A stretch of 13,268 bases of DNA from the NCBI GenBank assembly GCA_937891905.1, contig CALATT010000070.1, positions 1-13,268 on the forward strand. Reading direction: 5' to 3'. The notes below the pieces were generated by a model. It saw nothing but the letters and a program-made list of their open reading frames with translations. It made no database searches and was not told the origin of the DNA. The number at the start of each line of letters is the position of its first letter. The first letter of the stretch is position 1. The position numbers were made by a program, and so were the translations under genes. This DNA is from an uncultured Bacteroidales bacterium (GTDB lineage Bacteria > Bacteroidota > Bacteroidia > Bacteroidales > Paludibacteraceae). Shown here one piece after another: positions 1-7,939 of the stretch.

Positions 1-592
1 TATCATCCTCTATCGCACAATGATCCGCAAAATCTTGCTCCGTATGCCACAAATCACTCATCACATTGATAAGCGGATAACTGATGCGTAGATTATTTGT
101 TTCTGCAGGATAGTACTTGATAATCAGATTTTTAATCTCCGTCAGTTTGTCTGTTATGCGTTGATCGTCATGCTCATGCTCTTCGTAGCAACCTGCATTC
201 TCATGCTCAATATGCGTGCGTATCTCTTGCACAAACTCATCGTAGCACCTCAATATGAGCATAGGTATTTGACTCGAAGGATTGGCGGGATTGACTGCTT
301 CAATCAGCGCACTACGCAGACGAGGAAGGCGAAATTCTAAAAAATACACATGCGCATTATTCAAGTACATTTGCAGTGTGTCTATATTGATTTCTGCAAG
401 GTTGGCTTTCTGACGAAATACCTTATGATTGACTACAGCAAGGAAGGTAGGAGTGTGTACACCATGTGCAGAGCAAACTTGATCTATTGTTTGCTCTCCC
501 ACACCAATACTCAATCCAAATCGACTGATGATCTGAATAGCCTCCTCTTCGTGCGCCATTAAATCGCACATCTTGTCTTCCTGCCTATACAT
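1..592 (-). CDS. Ric/ScdA-like di-iron hemerythrin-domain protein (partial, C-terminus cut off)
   Basis: The minus strand is open from an ATG at 592 to the window edge (197 codons, no stop), so the C-terminus is missing. Residues 1-57 resemble the ScdA N-terminal domain: KMCDLM at 7-12, SRFGLSIGVGE at 23-33, a Cys at 40, and a TFLAVVN stretch at 49-55. From about residue 70 a hemerythrin-like four-helix region follows. Likely metal ligands are H81, H127 with E131, one of H139/H141, and H191 with E195 (HCAIED). Ric/YtfE/ScdA proteins are cytoplasmic di-iron proteins linked to repair of iron-sulfur clusters after nitrosative or oxidative damage. That role is inferred here from the domain order. 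The loop between E131 and H139 looks shorter than in YtfE. The start lies 3 bp after the ettA stop, which implies cotranscription and probably coupled translation. A second Met at residue 8 is an alternative start. Confidence 0.75.
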   Translation of the reverse strand, partial: MYRQEDKMCDLMAHEEEAIQIISRFGLSIGVGEQTIDQVCSAHGVHTPTFLAVVNHKVFRQKANLAEINIDTLQMYLNNAHVYFLEFRLPRLRSALIEAVNPANPSSQIPMLILRCYDEFVQEIRTHIEHENAGCYEEHEHDDQRITDKLTEIKNLIIKYYPAETNNLRISYPLINVMSDLWHTEQDFADHCAIEDD

Positions 593-595
593 GTA

Positions 596-2269
596 TTATC
601 CGTTTAATCCTCTATATTTAACGCGATGAGGCTCAGCGTCCTCTCCTAAACGCATTCTCTTATTGGCTTCGTAATCAGAATAGCTACCCTCAAACCAAAA
701 TACTTTACCATCTCCTTCATATGCAAGGATATGAGTGCATATACGATCTAAGAACCATCTATCGTGACTAATCACCACAGCACATCCTGCGAAGTTCTCT
801 AATCCTTCCTCCAATGCACGAAGTGTGTTAACATCTATATCATTGGTTGGCTCATCCAATAGCAGTACATTCGCCTCCGATTTGAGTGTTAACGCCAAAT
901 GAAGTCTATTGCGCTCACCACCTGATAAAACACCACATTTCTTCTCTTGATCGCTACCCGTGAAATTAAATCGGCTCAAATATGCGCGCGCATTAATTTC
1001 CTTTCCACCCACTCGTATGAATTCAGTACCATCACTGATTGTCTCAAAAACTGTCTTATTAGGGTCAATATTGGCATGTTGTTGATCTACATAACCAATC
1101 TTAACTGTCTCACCAACAGCAAAAGTACCTTTGTCAGCTTGCTCGCTACCGATAATCATTCTAAAGAGTGTGGTTTTTCCCGCACCGTTAGGACCAATAA
1201 TACCTACAATACCGTTAGGAGGCAGCATAAAGTTCATATCTTCAAATAGTAATCTATCTCCAAAGGATTTGGCTACTCCTTCGGCATTAATCACTTTGTT
1301 TCCTAAACGAGGACCATTGGGAATGAATATCTCAAGGCGTTCTTCTCGTTCTTTTTGCTCTTCATTTAACATGCGGTCATAAGCCTCCAAACGCGCCTTT
1401 GACTTAGCTTGGCGTGCTTTGGGCGCCATGCGGATCCATTCCAACTCGCGCTCAAGAGTCTTGCGGCGTTTGCTGGCTTGTTTCTCTTCCTGAGCCATGC
1501 GATTGGTCTTTTGGTCCAACCAACTGGAATAATTACCTTTCCATGGAATACCTTCGCCTCGATCTAACTCTAATATCCATCCTGCCACATTATCCAAGAA
1601 ATAACGGTCGTGCGTAATACAAATAACAGTACCAGCATATTGTTGTAAATGCTGTTCCAACCAATCAATGGATTCGGCGTCTAAGTGGTTGGTAGGCTCA
1701 TCTAGTAATAGCACATCAGGTTGCTGCAATAATAATCGGCATAGCGCTACACGGCGGCGCTCACCTCCAGATAAAGTGGTCACATTCGCGTCATCAGGTG
1801 GGCAACGCAATGCATCCATAGCTCGATCTAATCGCTGGTCTATATTCCACGCATCAGCTGCGTCCAACTTATCTTGTAATTCAGCTTGACGAGCCAATAA
1901 CTTATCAAAATCAGCGTCTGGTTCTCCAAACGCAGCATTTATCTCATCGTATTCGCGAAGCATGTCCATAATAGGTTGAACACCCTCTTGTACGCACTCG
2001 CGAACAGTCTTATTAGGATCTAATTTAGGATCTTGCTCCAAATAACCCACAGAATAACCAGGCGACCATACTACTTCGCCTTGGTATTCTTTCTCAATAC
2101 CTGCTATAATCTTCAAAAGCGTACTCTTACCAGCACCATTCAAACCAATAATACCAATTTTAGCACCATAGAAGAAACTAAGGTAAATATTATTCAAAAC
2201 TCGTTTTTGAGGACCGAAATTTTTACTCAGTCCTACCATTGAAAAGATAATTTTTTTATCGTCTGCCAT
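596..2269 (-). CDS. ettA: Energy-dependent translational throttle protein EttA (ABC-F ATPase)
   Basis: This is a full-length 557-aa ABC-F protein with two ATPase cassettes and no membrane segment. E. coli EttA is 555 aa. Cassette 1 has Walker A GLNGAGKST (42-50), signature LSGGE (166-170), Walker B LLLDEPTNHLD (187-197) and switch His220. Cassette 2 has GPNGAGKTT (359-367), LSGGE (448-452), LLLDEPTNDID (469-479) and His502. The insert at about 95-140 fits the EttA 'arm' that touches L1 and the E-site tRNA. The charged linker at about 245-315 fits the P-site tRNA interaction motif. The ending KYRGLNG is also EttA-like. EttA binds the ribosomal E site and gates the first elongation step by energy state. 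An antibiotic-resistance ABC-F is less likely, given the length and the near-EttA sequence. It sits 13 bp downstream of tex and 3 bp upstream of the hemerythrin gene. Confidence 0.93.
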   Translation of the reverse strand: MADDKKIIFSMVGLSKNFGPQKRVLNNIYLSFFYGAKIGIIGLNGAGKSTLLKIIAGIEKEYQGEVVWSPGYSVGYLEQDPKLDPNKTVRECVQEGVQPIMDMLREYDEINAAFGEPDADFDKLLARQAELQDKLDAADAWNIDQRLDRAMDALRCPPDDANVTTLSGGERRRVALCRLLLQQPDVLLLDEPTNHLDAESIDWLEQHLQQYAGTVICITHDRYFLDNVAGWILELDRGEGIPWKGNYSSWLDQKTNRMAQEEKQASKRRKTLERELEWIRMAPKARQAKSKARLEAYDRMLNEEQKEREERLEIFIPNGPRLGNKVINAEGVAKSFGDRLLFEDMNFMLPPNGIVGIIGPNGAGKTTLFRMIIGSEQADKGTFAVGETVKIGYVDQQHANIDPNKTVFETISDGTEFIRVGGKEINARAYLSRFNFTGSDQEKKCGVLSGGERNRLHLALTLKSEANVLLLDEPTNDIDVNTLRALEEGLENFAGCAVVISHDRWFLDRICTHILAYEGDGKVFWFEGSYSDYEANKRMRLGEDAEPHRVKYRGLNG

Positions 2270-2282
2270 AATTATTAGGTAG

Positions 2283-4373
2283 TTAAATATTTTTCAAACT
2301 TAATTGTATTCTTCCGCGATTTTTGTCTATATCAATCACTCGCACTCGTACATGCTGGTGGAGTTTTACTATTTCTTGTGGGTTAGTGATACGCCTATCT
2401 GCCATCTCTGATATGTGTACTAATCCATCTTTGTGTATTCCCAAATCAATAAATGCGCCAAAAGCACTTATATTAGTCACAATGCCAGGCAATACCATCC
2501 CTATCTGCAAATCGTCAATAGTGTGTACCGACTCGTCAAAATGGAATTCTTCAATCTCTTCTCGTGGGTCGCGTCCCGGCTGTGCTAATTCCTTGAGAAT
2601 ATCAGTAAGGGTAGGGAGGCCCACTTTATCAGTCACATATTTATTGAGGTCAATATTCTTGCGTATTTGCTCATTTGAGATGAGTTCTGTAATGCTACAA
2701 CCTTGATCTTTGGCCATTCGCTCTACGATGGAATAACTCTCAGGGTGAACGGCGCTATTATCCAATGGGTTATCTCCTTTAAGTCGCAGGAAACCAGCCG
2801 CCTGCTCATATGTCTTATTGCCTAATTTAGGTACTTGTAAGAGGTCACTTCTTTTCTTAAATGCACCATGAGTAGCGCGATAATCAACGATATTCTGTGC
2901 TAATGTTGCGCCTAAACCAGATATATATGTCAATAGGTGTTTGCTGGCAGTATTCACATCCACACCCACATAATTGACCACACTTTCTACTGTTTGTTGC
3001 AAACTATTACGAAGTTGCGTTTGGTCCACATCGTGCTGGTATTGGCCCACACCTATTGCTTTGGGCTCTATTTTGACTAATTCAGCCAAGGGATCAATCA
3101 GTCTGCGTCCAATACTGACAGCACCGCGAACTGTCACATCCTCATTTGGCATTTCTTCACGAGCTATCTTACTTGCACTATACACGGACGCTCCTGACTC
3201 GCTCACGACAAATACTTGTGGTTTATCCTTTGCAATGCGATTGAGAACGGTTCTAACCATCTGCTCTGTTTCTCTACTGGCAGTACCATTACCAATAGCG
3301 ATAGCCTCAATATGGTATTTCTCTATCAAGGATAATAGTGTTTGAGTAGATTGCAAATTATGCAGATAAATAACATCATGTGTTATCAAATCGCCTTGCT
3401 CATTAAGCACAACCGTTTTGCATCCCGTCCTAAAGCCAGGGTCCAAAGCCAAAACGCGTTTTTGACCTAACGGAGCAGCCAATAGTAATTGTCGTAGGTT
3501 ATCGGCAAAAACATGTATCGCTTCTTCGTCTGCTTTGGTTTTTGAGGCGCTTGCAAACTCAGTCTCGATAGCAGGTTTGAGCAATCGCTTATAACTATCC
3601 TCCATTGCCAGCTCTACCTGATATGCCGTGTCGTTATTGGCGTGCAACCATATTCGAGCTAATTTATCTAATGCTTTTTCTGTATCAGGCGATATATCTA
3701 CGCGAATGAATCCTTCTGCCTCGGCGCGACGGATAGCCAATAGTCGATGACTACTAATATGCTTCAGTGGAGTGCGAATAGCAAAATAATCGCGATAGTT
3801 TTGTGCTTCTACACTCTCGCATTTATCTTTTACTACTTTGGTAGTCAGAATAGCACTATAGGCAAACTCTCTACGAATGGCATTTCTACTGCGCTCATCC
3901 TCAGCAATGCGCTGTGCGATGATATCACGCGCCCCTTGCAAGTCTTCTTCGTTATTAGGAAGACGCATAGGCCGTTGTTTCAAAATCTCTTCGGCAAGAG
4001 GCAATAATCCGCGCTCTATAGCCATATCCGCGCGAGTCTTACGGTGAGGTTTGTAGGGCAGATATATATCTTCCAATTCAGTAGCATCCCAGCATGCCTC
4101 AATACGACTATGTAAATCCCTATCCGTATTGCCCAACTCGGCTAAGCGTGCATATATCGTCTCTTTGCGTTTGCTCAGTTCCTGTAACTTAACATAATGA
4201 GATTGAATGTCGGTTATTTGCACCTCATCCAAACTGCCCGTTTTCTCTTTGCGATAACGAGCAATAAAAGGAATGGTGGCACCCTCATCCAATAAATGTA
4301 TAGTCGCTGCCACTTGCTTCTCACTAATGGCAACTAACGAACTGATGATATGTGAGAAAGTATTACTTCCCAT
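2283..4373 (-). CDS. tex: Tex-family S1 RNA-binding transcription accessory protein
   Basis: This 696-aa protein has the complete Tex architecture. The helical Tex N-terminal domain contains GATIPFIARYRKEKTG (31-46) and LEDIYLPYKPHRKTRA (100-115). The YqgF/RNase H-like domain begins at about 306 (VLALDPGFRTGCKT). Helix-hairpin-helix motifs lie at about 483-530 (YISGLGATLAQNIVDYR), and an S1 domain fills 625-694 (VTNISAFGAFIDLGIHKDGLVHIS). Tex is a cytoplasmic nucleic-acid-binding protein tied to transcription and RNA processing, though its exact task is unclear in most species. It is somewhat shorter than E. coli YhgF (about 770 aa), mainly because it ends right after S1. The ATG shares one base with the folA stop (TAATG on the minus strand), so translation is probably coupled to folA. 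The ettA start follows 13 bp after the stop. Confidence 0.95.
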   Translation of the reverse strand: MGSNTFSHIISSLVAISEKQVAATIHLLDEGATIPFIARYRKEKTGSLDEVQITDIQSHYVKLQELSKRKETIYARLAELGNTDRDLHSRIEACWDATELEDIYLPYKPHRKTRADMAIERGLLPLAEEILKQRPMRLPNNEEDLQGARDIIAQRIAEDERSRNAIRREFAYSAILTTKVVKDKCESVEAQNYRDYFAIRTPLKHISSHRLLAIRRAEAEGFIRVDISPDTEKALDKLARIWLHANNDTAYQVELAMEDSYKRLLKPAIETEFASASKTKADEEAIHVFADNLRQLLLAAPLGQKRVLALDPGFRTGCKTVVLNEQGDLITHDVIYLHNLQSTQTLLSLIEKYHIEAIAIGNGTASRETEQMVRTVLNRIAKDKPQVFVVSESGASVYSASKIAREEMPNEDVTVRGAVSIGRRLIDPLAELVKIEPKAIGVGQYQHDVDQTQLRNSLQQTVESVVNYVGVDVNTASKHLLTYISGLGATLAQNIVDYRATHGAFKKRSDLLQVPKLGNKTYEQAAGFLRLKGDNPLDNSAVHPESYSIVERMAKDQGCSITELISNEQIRKNIDLNKYVTDKVGLPTLTDILKELAQPGRDPREEIEEFHFDESVHTIDDLQIGMVLPGIVTNISAFGAFIDLGIHKDGLVHISEMADRRITNPQEIVKLHQHVRVRVIDIDKNRGRIQLSLKNI

Positions 4374-4864
4374 TATTTTCTGCGTATGTATTCAGCAAAA
4401 GTATAGTCGTATGGATTTTTCTCGTCTTTCGCGTGTTTCTCTGCACTTACTAATTCCCATTCCTCTTCTTTTATCTCAGGGAAGAATGTGTCTGCATCGC
4501 TCCAGCTATTATGAATATGTGTGATGTATAGTTTGTCTGCTAATGGCATCATTTGCTTATATACCATGCCGCCGCCCATAACAAAAGCTTCCTCATTAGG
4601 GTCTATTTTGCTGATGAGTTCATCTATGGAATACGCCACATCTGCACCTTCAAATGTTTTGCCCTCTTTGTCTGTCAATACGATATTTCTGCGGTTAGGA
4701 AGTGGGTGCTTAGGAAGCGAATAGAAAGTGCGCTCACCCATTAAGACCGTTTTGCCAGAGGTTATTTGTTTAAAATGCTGTAGATCATTAGGTAAGTGGC
4801 ACAATAAATCGCCTTGCTTACCAATGGCATAATTTTCTGCGATTGCAACGATGATTGATAACAT
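4373..4864 (-). CDS. folA: Dihydrofolate reductase
   Basis: This 163-aa protein has the DHFR length and fold. It reduces dihydrofolate to tetrahydrofolate with NADPH, regenerating the cofactor oxidised by ThyA, whose gene lies just upstream. It aligns without gaps to the first 50 residues of E. coli FolA. Present are A13-I14-G15, the acidic catalytic Asp27 (HLPNDL), Phe31, Thr46, Arg58 (PLPNRRN, the equivalent of Arg57, which binds the folate glutamate), MGGGMVY (97-102) and LYITHI (112-117). Two positions are unusual. The conserved active-site Trp22 is Cys22 (DLLCHLP). Arg44, which contacts the 2'-phosphate of NADPH in E. coli, is Glu44, followed by Arg45 (MGERT). The start lies after a 172-bp leader and the stop overlaps the tex ATG by one base. 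The family call is secure. The effect of the substitutions is not known. Confidence 0.95.
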   Translation of the reverse strand: MLSIIVAIAENYAIGKQGDLLCHLPNDLQHFKQITSGKTVLMGERTFYSLPKHPLPNRRNIVLTDKEGKTFEGADVAYSIDELISKIDPNEEAFVMGGGMVYKQMMPLADKLYITHIHNSWSDADTFFPEIKEEEWELVSAEKHAKDEKNPYDYTFAEYIRRK

Positions 4865-4885
4865 AATGAAATAATTTTATAGGTG

Positions 4886-4917
4886 GCTATAATTTGTAAG
4901 TGAGTATAACTTATAGC
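4886..4917 (-). repeat. Imperfect hairpin in the folA leader
   Basis: GCTATAA (4886-4892) is the perfect inverted partner of TTATAGC (4911-4917). Inside this 7-bp stem there is one mismatch (4893/4910), then a 5-bp inner stem with one imperfect pair (TTGTA 4894-4898 against TATAA 4905-4909), and a 6-base loop (4899-4904). It ends about 21 nt before the folA ATG. It is AT-rich with no following U-tract, so it is not a convincing terminator. It could affect folA translation or RNA stability. Confidence 0.45.
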
Positions 4918-4970
4918 TGTGTATGATTTTAAATAGGTGCGTATTTTTTCGGGATTCTTACCCTCTAATC

Positions 4971-4998
4971 TTTAGTTGTTATTTAGTTGTTATTTAGT
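4971..4998. repeat. Short tandem repeat, 11-bp unit, about 2.5 copies
   Basis: The unit TTTAGTTGTTA occurs at 4971-4981 and again, identical, at 4982-4992. A partial third copy (TTTAGT) runs to 4998. It lies in the thyA-folA gap, 39 bp beyond the thyA stop in the direction of transcription. Slippage is the simplest origin, and no function is evident. Confidence 0.8.
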
Positions 4999-5036
4999 CC
5001 TTCTTTGGTTCTTCTGCTTACTTTACTATAGGATTG

Positions 5037-5831
5037 TTATACACTCACCACACCAGCGATATGGGGATGAGGATCATAATTAGTTAATGTGAAATCCTCA
5101 AACTTAAAACCAAATATATCTTTCACATCAGGATTAATCAGCATTTGTGGCAATACCTTTGGTTCGCGCGATAATTGCAACTTAACTTGCTCAATGTGAT
5201 TAGTGTAGATGTGCGCATCGCCCAATGTGTGTACAAAAGTACCTGGTTGCAATCCAGTTACTTGTGCCATCATCTGCAGTAAGAGAGCATAACTGGCAAT
5301 ATTAAATGGCACGCCTAAGAATATATCTGCCGAGCGTTGGTATAGTTGTAAGGATAGTTTGCCATCAGCAACATAGAATTGGAATAAACTATGGCAGGGT
5401 GGGAGAGCCATTTTTTCTACTTCAGCCACATTCCATGCACTCACAATCATACGGCGACTATCAGGATTATTCTTTATCTGATTAACCACATTGGTAATTT
5501 GATCAATAGTATTACCATCGTAGTCTGGCCAAGAACGCCATTGATGACCATATACAGGACCTAATTCACCATTCTCGTCCGCCCATTCATTCCAAATGCG
5601 CACACCATTCTCCTGTAAATAGCGTACATTCGTGTCGCCTTGTAAGAACCACAAAAGCTCGTGAATGATAGATTTTAAATGCAGTTTCTTGGTGGTTAGC
5701 ATAGGAAAACCATCTGCTAAATCAAACCGCATTTGATAACCAAAAATGGAAATAGTACCAGTTCCTGTTCTATCGTGTTTAATAGTTCCTTCGGATAGAA
5801 CTTTCTTGCAAAGGTCTAAATATTGCTGCAT
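5037..5831 (-). CDS. thyA: Thymidylate synthase
   Basis: This is a 264-aa ThyA, the same length as the E. coli enzyme. It converts dUMP to dTMP using methylene-tetrahydrofolate as both carbon donor and reductant, releasing dihydrofolate for FolA. The key residues are all visible: Arg21 (HDRTGTG) for dUMP phosphate, the active-site Cys146 (LPPCHSLFQFYV), Gln165-Arg166-Ser167, Asp169, Asn177 (GVPFNIASY) and Tyr209 (DAHIYTNH). The small domain RIWNEWADENGELGPVYG (78-95) and the ending DPHPHIAGVVSV are typical. The ATG lies 11 bp after the stop of the PorE-like gene, so thyA is probably cotranscribed with the envelope genes upstream. folA follows after 172 bp. Confidence 0.98.
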   Translation of the reverse strand: MQQYLDLCKKVLSEGTIKHDRTGTGTISIFGYQMRFDLADGFPMLTTKKLHLKSIIHELLWFLQGDTNVRYLQENGVRIWNEWADENGELGPVYGHQWRSWPDYDGNTIDQITNVVNQIKNNPDSRRMIVSAWNVAEVEKMALPPCHSLFQFYVADGKLSLQLYQRSADIFLGVPFNIASYALLLQMMAQVTGLQPGTFVHTLGDAHIYTNHIEQVKLQLSREPKVLPQMLINPDVKDIFGFKFEDFTLTNYDPHPHIAGVVSV

Positions 5832-5842
5832 ATGATATAAAA

Positions 5843-7912
5843 TTAATATAGATTGTAAGTTGTTTTGACCACCTTAAATTCTGTGCGTCGATTGATTTGA
5901 TTGCATATTTCTTGTTGCTCAGCAGTAAGCGTGAGAATAAAAGTCTCATCTAATGCTTGCTCTTGAGGAATGAAGTTATACTTTGCATGGAGCGCTTTGT
6001 CTGCCACAACGGGTTTATGCTTTCCATATCCTACAGGAGTGAGTCGTTCCTTTTCTATTCCATGTTGGATTAGGAAATCGCAACATGATTGAGCGCGTTT
6101 TTGCGATAAATCTTGGTTGTATTCATCATTACCCTTCATATCCGTATGAGCCGATAATTCAATGGTGATATTAGGATTATCCTCCAATAGTTTTACCAAT
6201 CGTAGTAACTCTTCTTCGGATTGCTGAGTTAACTCCCAACGCCCGAACTCGTAGAATATATTCTCCATCTTTACGGGTCTGCTAATTGGACTTAAACTGA
6301 AGTTCTTCTCATAAGTCTTACTATCTTTTAGTTGCATTGTATTCCATTGCTCTTTGGCATTCAAGTAACCGCGTGCAGTTGCAAGCATCACATAGCGAAC
6401 ATCGCGCTTAAGTTTGATTTTATAAGTGCCATCACGACGGGCATTAATTTTACTATTAGTGCCATCACTTCCCACTAAACGCAGTTTTGCATCAGCAATA
6501 GGATTACCTTGCTCATCACTTACTAATCCTTCAACAGAGAATACCATCTCTGGCAACCAGAACTGGTATATCTTGTCATAGCCTTTCTTATCGTTTCTAT
6601 TGGACGAGAAGAAACCATCTTGGGTCTCGCCTGCAAAAGTAACACCAAAATCATCTCCATTACTATTGAATGGCATACCCATGTTGTATAATATCCATAC
6701 GCATGTGTCCTTTTGAGTAGTGTCTTGTACGGCTTTGAATATATCTAATCCTCCATAACCTGGATGACCATTGCTCGCAAAATACAATGTACCATCAGCA
6801 TGTACATAAGGATACATCTCGTCAGAAGAGGTGTTGATGCCTTTGCCTAAAGGAGTGGGAGCAGCCCATTCGCTTTCGTTCCAAACAGCCATCCATATGT
6901 CTTTTCCTCCTATACCGCCAGGGGCGTCGCTTACAAAATACAGTGTATCACCATTCGCACTTAATGCGGGGTGTCCGCATGTGATTGAACTATCAGCGAA
7001 TAATTTCACTTCTTGCGCTTCGCCCCATTCGCCACTTGCTCGCTCACTCTTGTATATCTTGGCGCCTAAGTCTTGTCCGTTTATCGGTTTGGAATAGGTG
7101 AAATACATAGTTCTACCATCTTCCGTAAAGCAGCACACTCCCATTTCGGCGGTACTACCTTTCTGATTAGTAGAATCATTAGCGTTTTCCTCACTCTCAG
7201 CTTCGTCATATAATCCTTCTGCCAATTCTATCTCATCCCATTCACCTGCTGCATTCTTGCGCGTCTGGTAGAGTTGGAATAACTGCTGACCGGTCACATT
7301 ACTTGGACGAGTTAGTTTTTTTGTCCCTTTTTGCTTTTCTTGACGATTGCTGGAGAACATGAGTGCATCTATTTGATCTCCTATAAACATGGGCGCGAAG
7401 TTGCTTGTGCGGCGTTGGTTAAATACCTTCGCTTCAATAACCTTGTAACGACTTGTTTCTTTCTTCCACTCGTCAATCTTGTTGCATGCATATAAACCAG
7501 CTTGGGCTACATAACTCGTAGGGTGGGATTGTAAATACAATTCATAGTGCTTGGCGGCATCTTTGTATTTACCTTGGTATTGTAACGCTTGTCCTGCATG
7601 CAGGTATATTGTGGAGTCTTGCAACTGATATTTGCATCTAAGAGCATTTCGATAGCAATTTGTTGCGCGCGTATTATTGAGCGCGCGATAACACTCTCCT
7701 TGCCGATAGGCTACATACCCTTTCAAATCCCGATCTTTTTTAGTGGATAAGCGACTATAGCATTGCTTGTAAATATCTGCTGCAATGTAGTATTCGCCGA
7801 TAGCATATTTCTTATCGGCTCGTTTGATGCGGTGTTGAATACTACAACTGGGCAGCATGAAACATGCTACCAAAAAAGAGAGAAGTATATATGTGCTTAG
7901 TTTGTATCGCAT
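5843..7912 (-). CDS. porE: PorE-like OmpA-family lipoprotein (TPR, beta-propeller, CRD, OmpA_C)
   Basis: This 689-aa protein starts with a lipoprotein signal peptide with lipobox LPSC and acylated Cys23, and so is probably anchored in the outer membrane facing the periplasm. TPR-like helices fill about 30-150 (ADKKYAIGEYYIAADIYKQ; a helix at 110-131). A WD40/PD40-type propeller follows at about 165-450, with the repeated blades ALMFSSNR, TMYFTYS, TLYFVSDAPGG, TLYFASNGHPGYGGLDIF and GFFSSNRNDKKGYDKIY. A carboxypeptidase-regulatory-like domain lies at about 458-535. An OmpA C-terminal domain is at about 551-680, with peptidoglycan-binding candidates Asp591 (AHTD) and the Arg pair in NRRTEF (675-676). 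This order matches P. gingivalis PorE (PG1058), a type IX secretion component that ties the machine to peptidoglycan. Paralogues with the same domains exist, so the exact porE name is likely but not proven. It lies 27 bp after the DUF1015 gene and 11 bp before thyA. Confidence 0.72.
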   Translation of the reverse strand: MRYKLSTYILLSFLVACFMLPSCSIQHRIKRADKKYAIGEYYIAADIYKQCYSRLSTKKDRDLKGYVAYRQGECYRALNNTRATNCYRNALRCKYQLQDSTIYLHAGQALQYQGKYKDAAKHYELYLQSHPTSYVAQAGLYACNKIDEWKKETSRYKVIEAKVFNQRRTSNFAPMFIGDQIDALMFSSNRQEKQKGTKKLTRPSNVTGQQLFQLYQTRKNAAGEWDEIELAEGLYDEAESEENANDSTNQKGSTAEMGVCCFTEDGRTMYFTYSKPINGQDLGAKIYKSERASGEWGEAQEVKLFADSSITCGHPALSANGDTLYFVSDAPGGIGGKDIWMAVWNESEWAAPTPLGKGINTSSDEMYPYVHADGTLYFASNGHPGYGGLDIFKAVQDTTQKDTCVWILYNMGMPFNSNGDDFGVTFAGETQDGFFSSNRNDKKGYDKIYQFWLPEMVFSVEGLVSDEQGNPIADAKLRLVGSDGTNSKINARRDGTYKIKLKRDVRYVMLATARGYLNAKEQWNTMQLKDSKTYEKNFSLSPISRPVKMENIFYEFGRWELTQQSEEELLRLVKLLEDNPNITIELSAHTDMKGNDEYNQDLSQKRAQSCCDFLIQHGIEKERLTPVGYGKHKPVVADKALHAKYNFIPQEQALDETFILTLTAEQQEICNQINRRTEFKVVKTTYNLY

Positions 7913-7939
7913 ATGGATGTTTTTCCTTTCTGACGAGGA

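Larger units (their letters stand above)
4865..5036 (-). promoter_or_regulatory. folA leader between thyA and folA, with hairpin and short repeats
   Basis: This is the only long gap in the minus-strand gene run. It contains an inverted repeat (4886-4917), two ATAGGTG heptamers as read on the plus strand (4879-4885 and 4933-4939), and a tandem repeat (4971-4998). I found no clear TAnnTTTG promoter on the minus strand and no GC-rich hairpin with a T-tract. Read-through from thyA is therefore the default reading. The length and structure suggest mRNA processing or a leader effect on folA, but this is inference. Confidence 0.4.

Noticed and set aside
350..562. Plus-strand open frame of 70 codons
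   Set aside because: It is antisense to the hemerythrin-domain gene, which has the better coding signal and family match.
4886..4917. Rho-independent terminator after thyA
   Set aside because: The hairpin is AT-rich, lacks a U-tract, and sits just before folA rather than just after thyA. It is listed as a leader hairpin instead.
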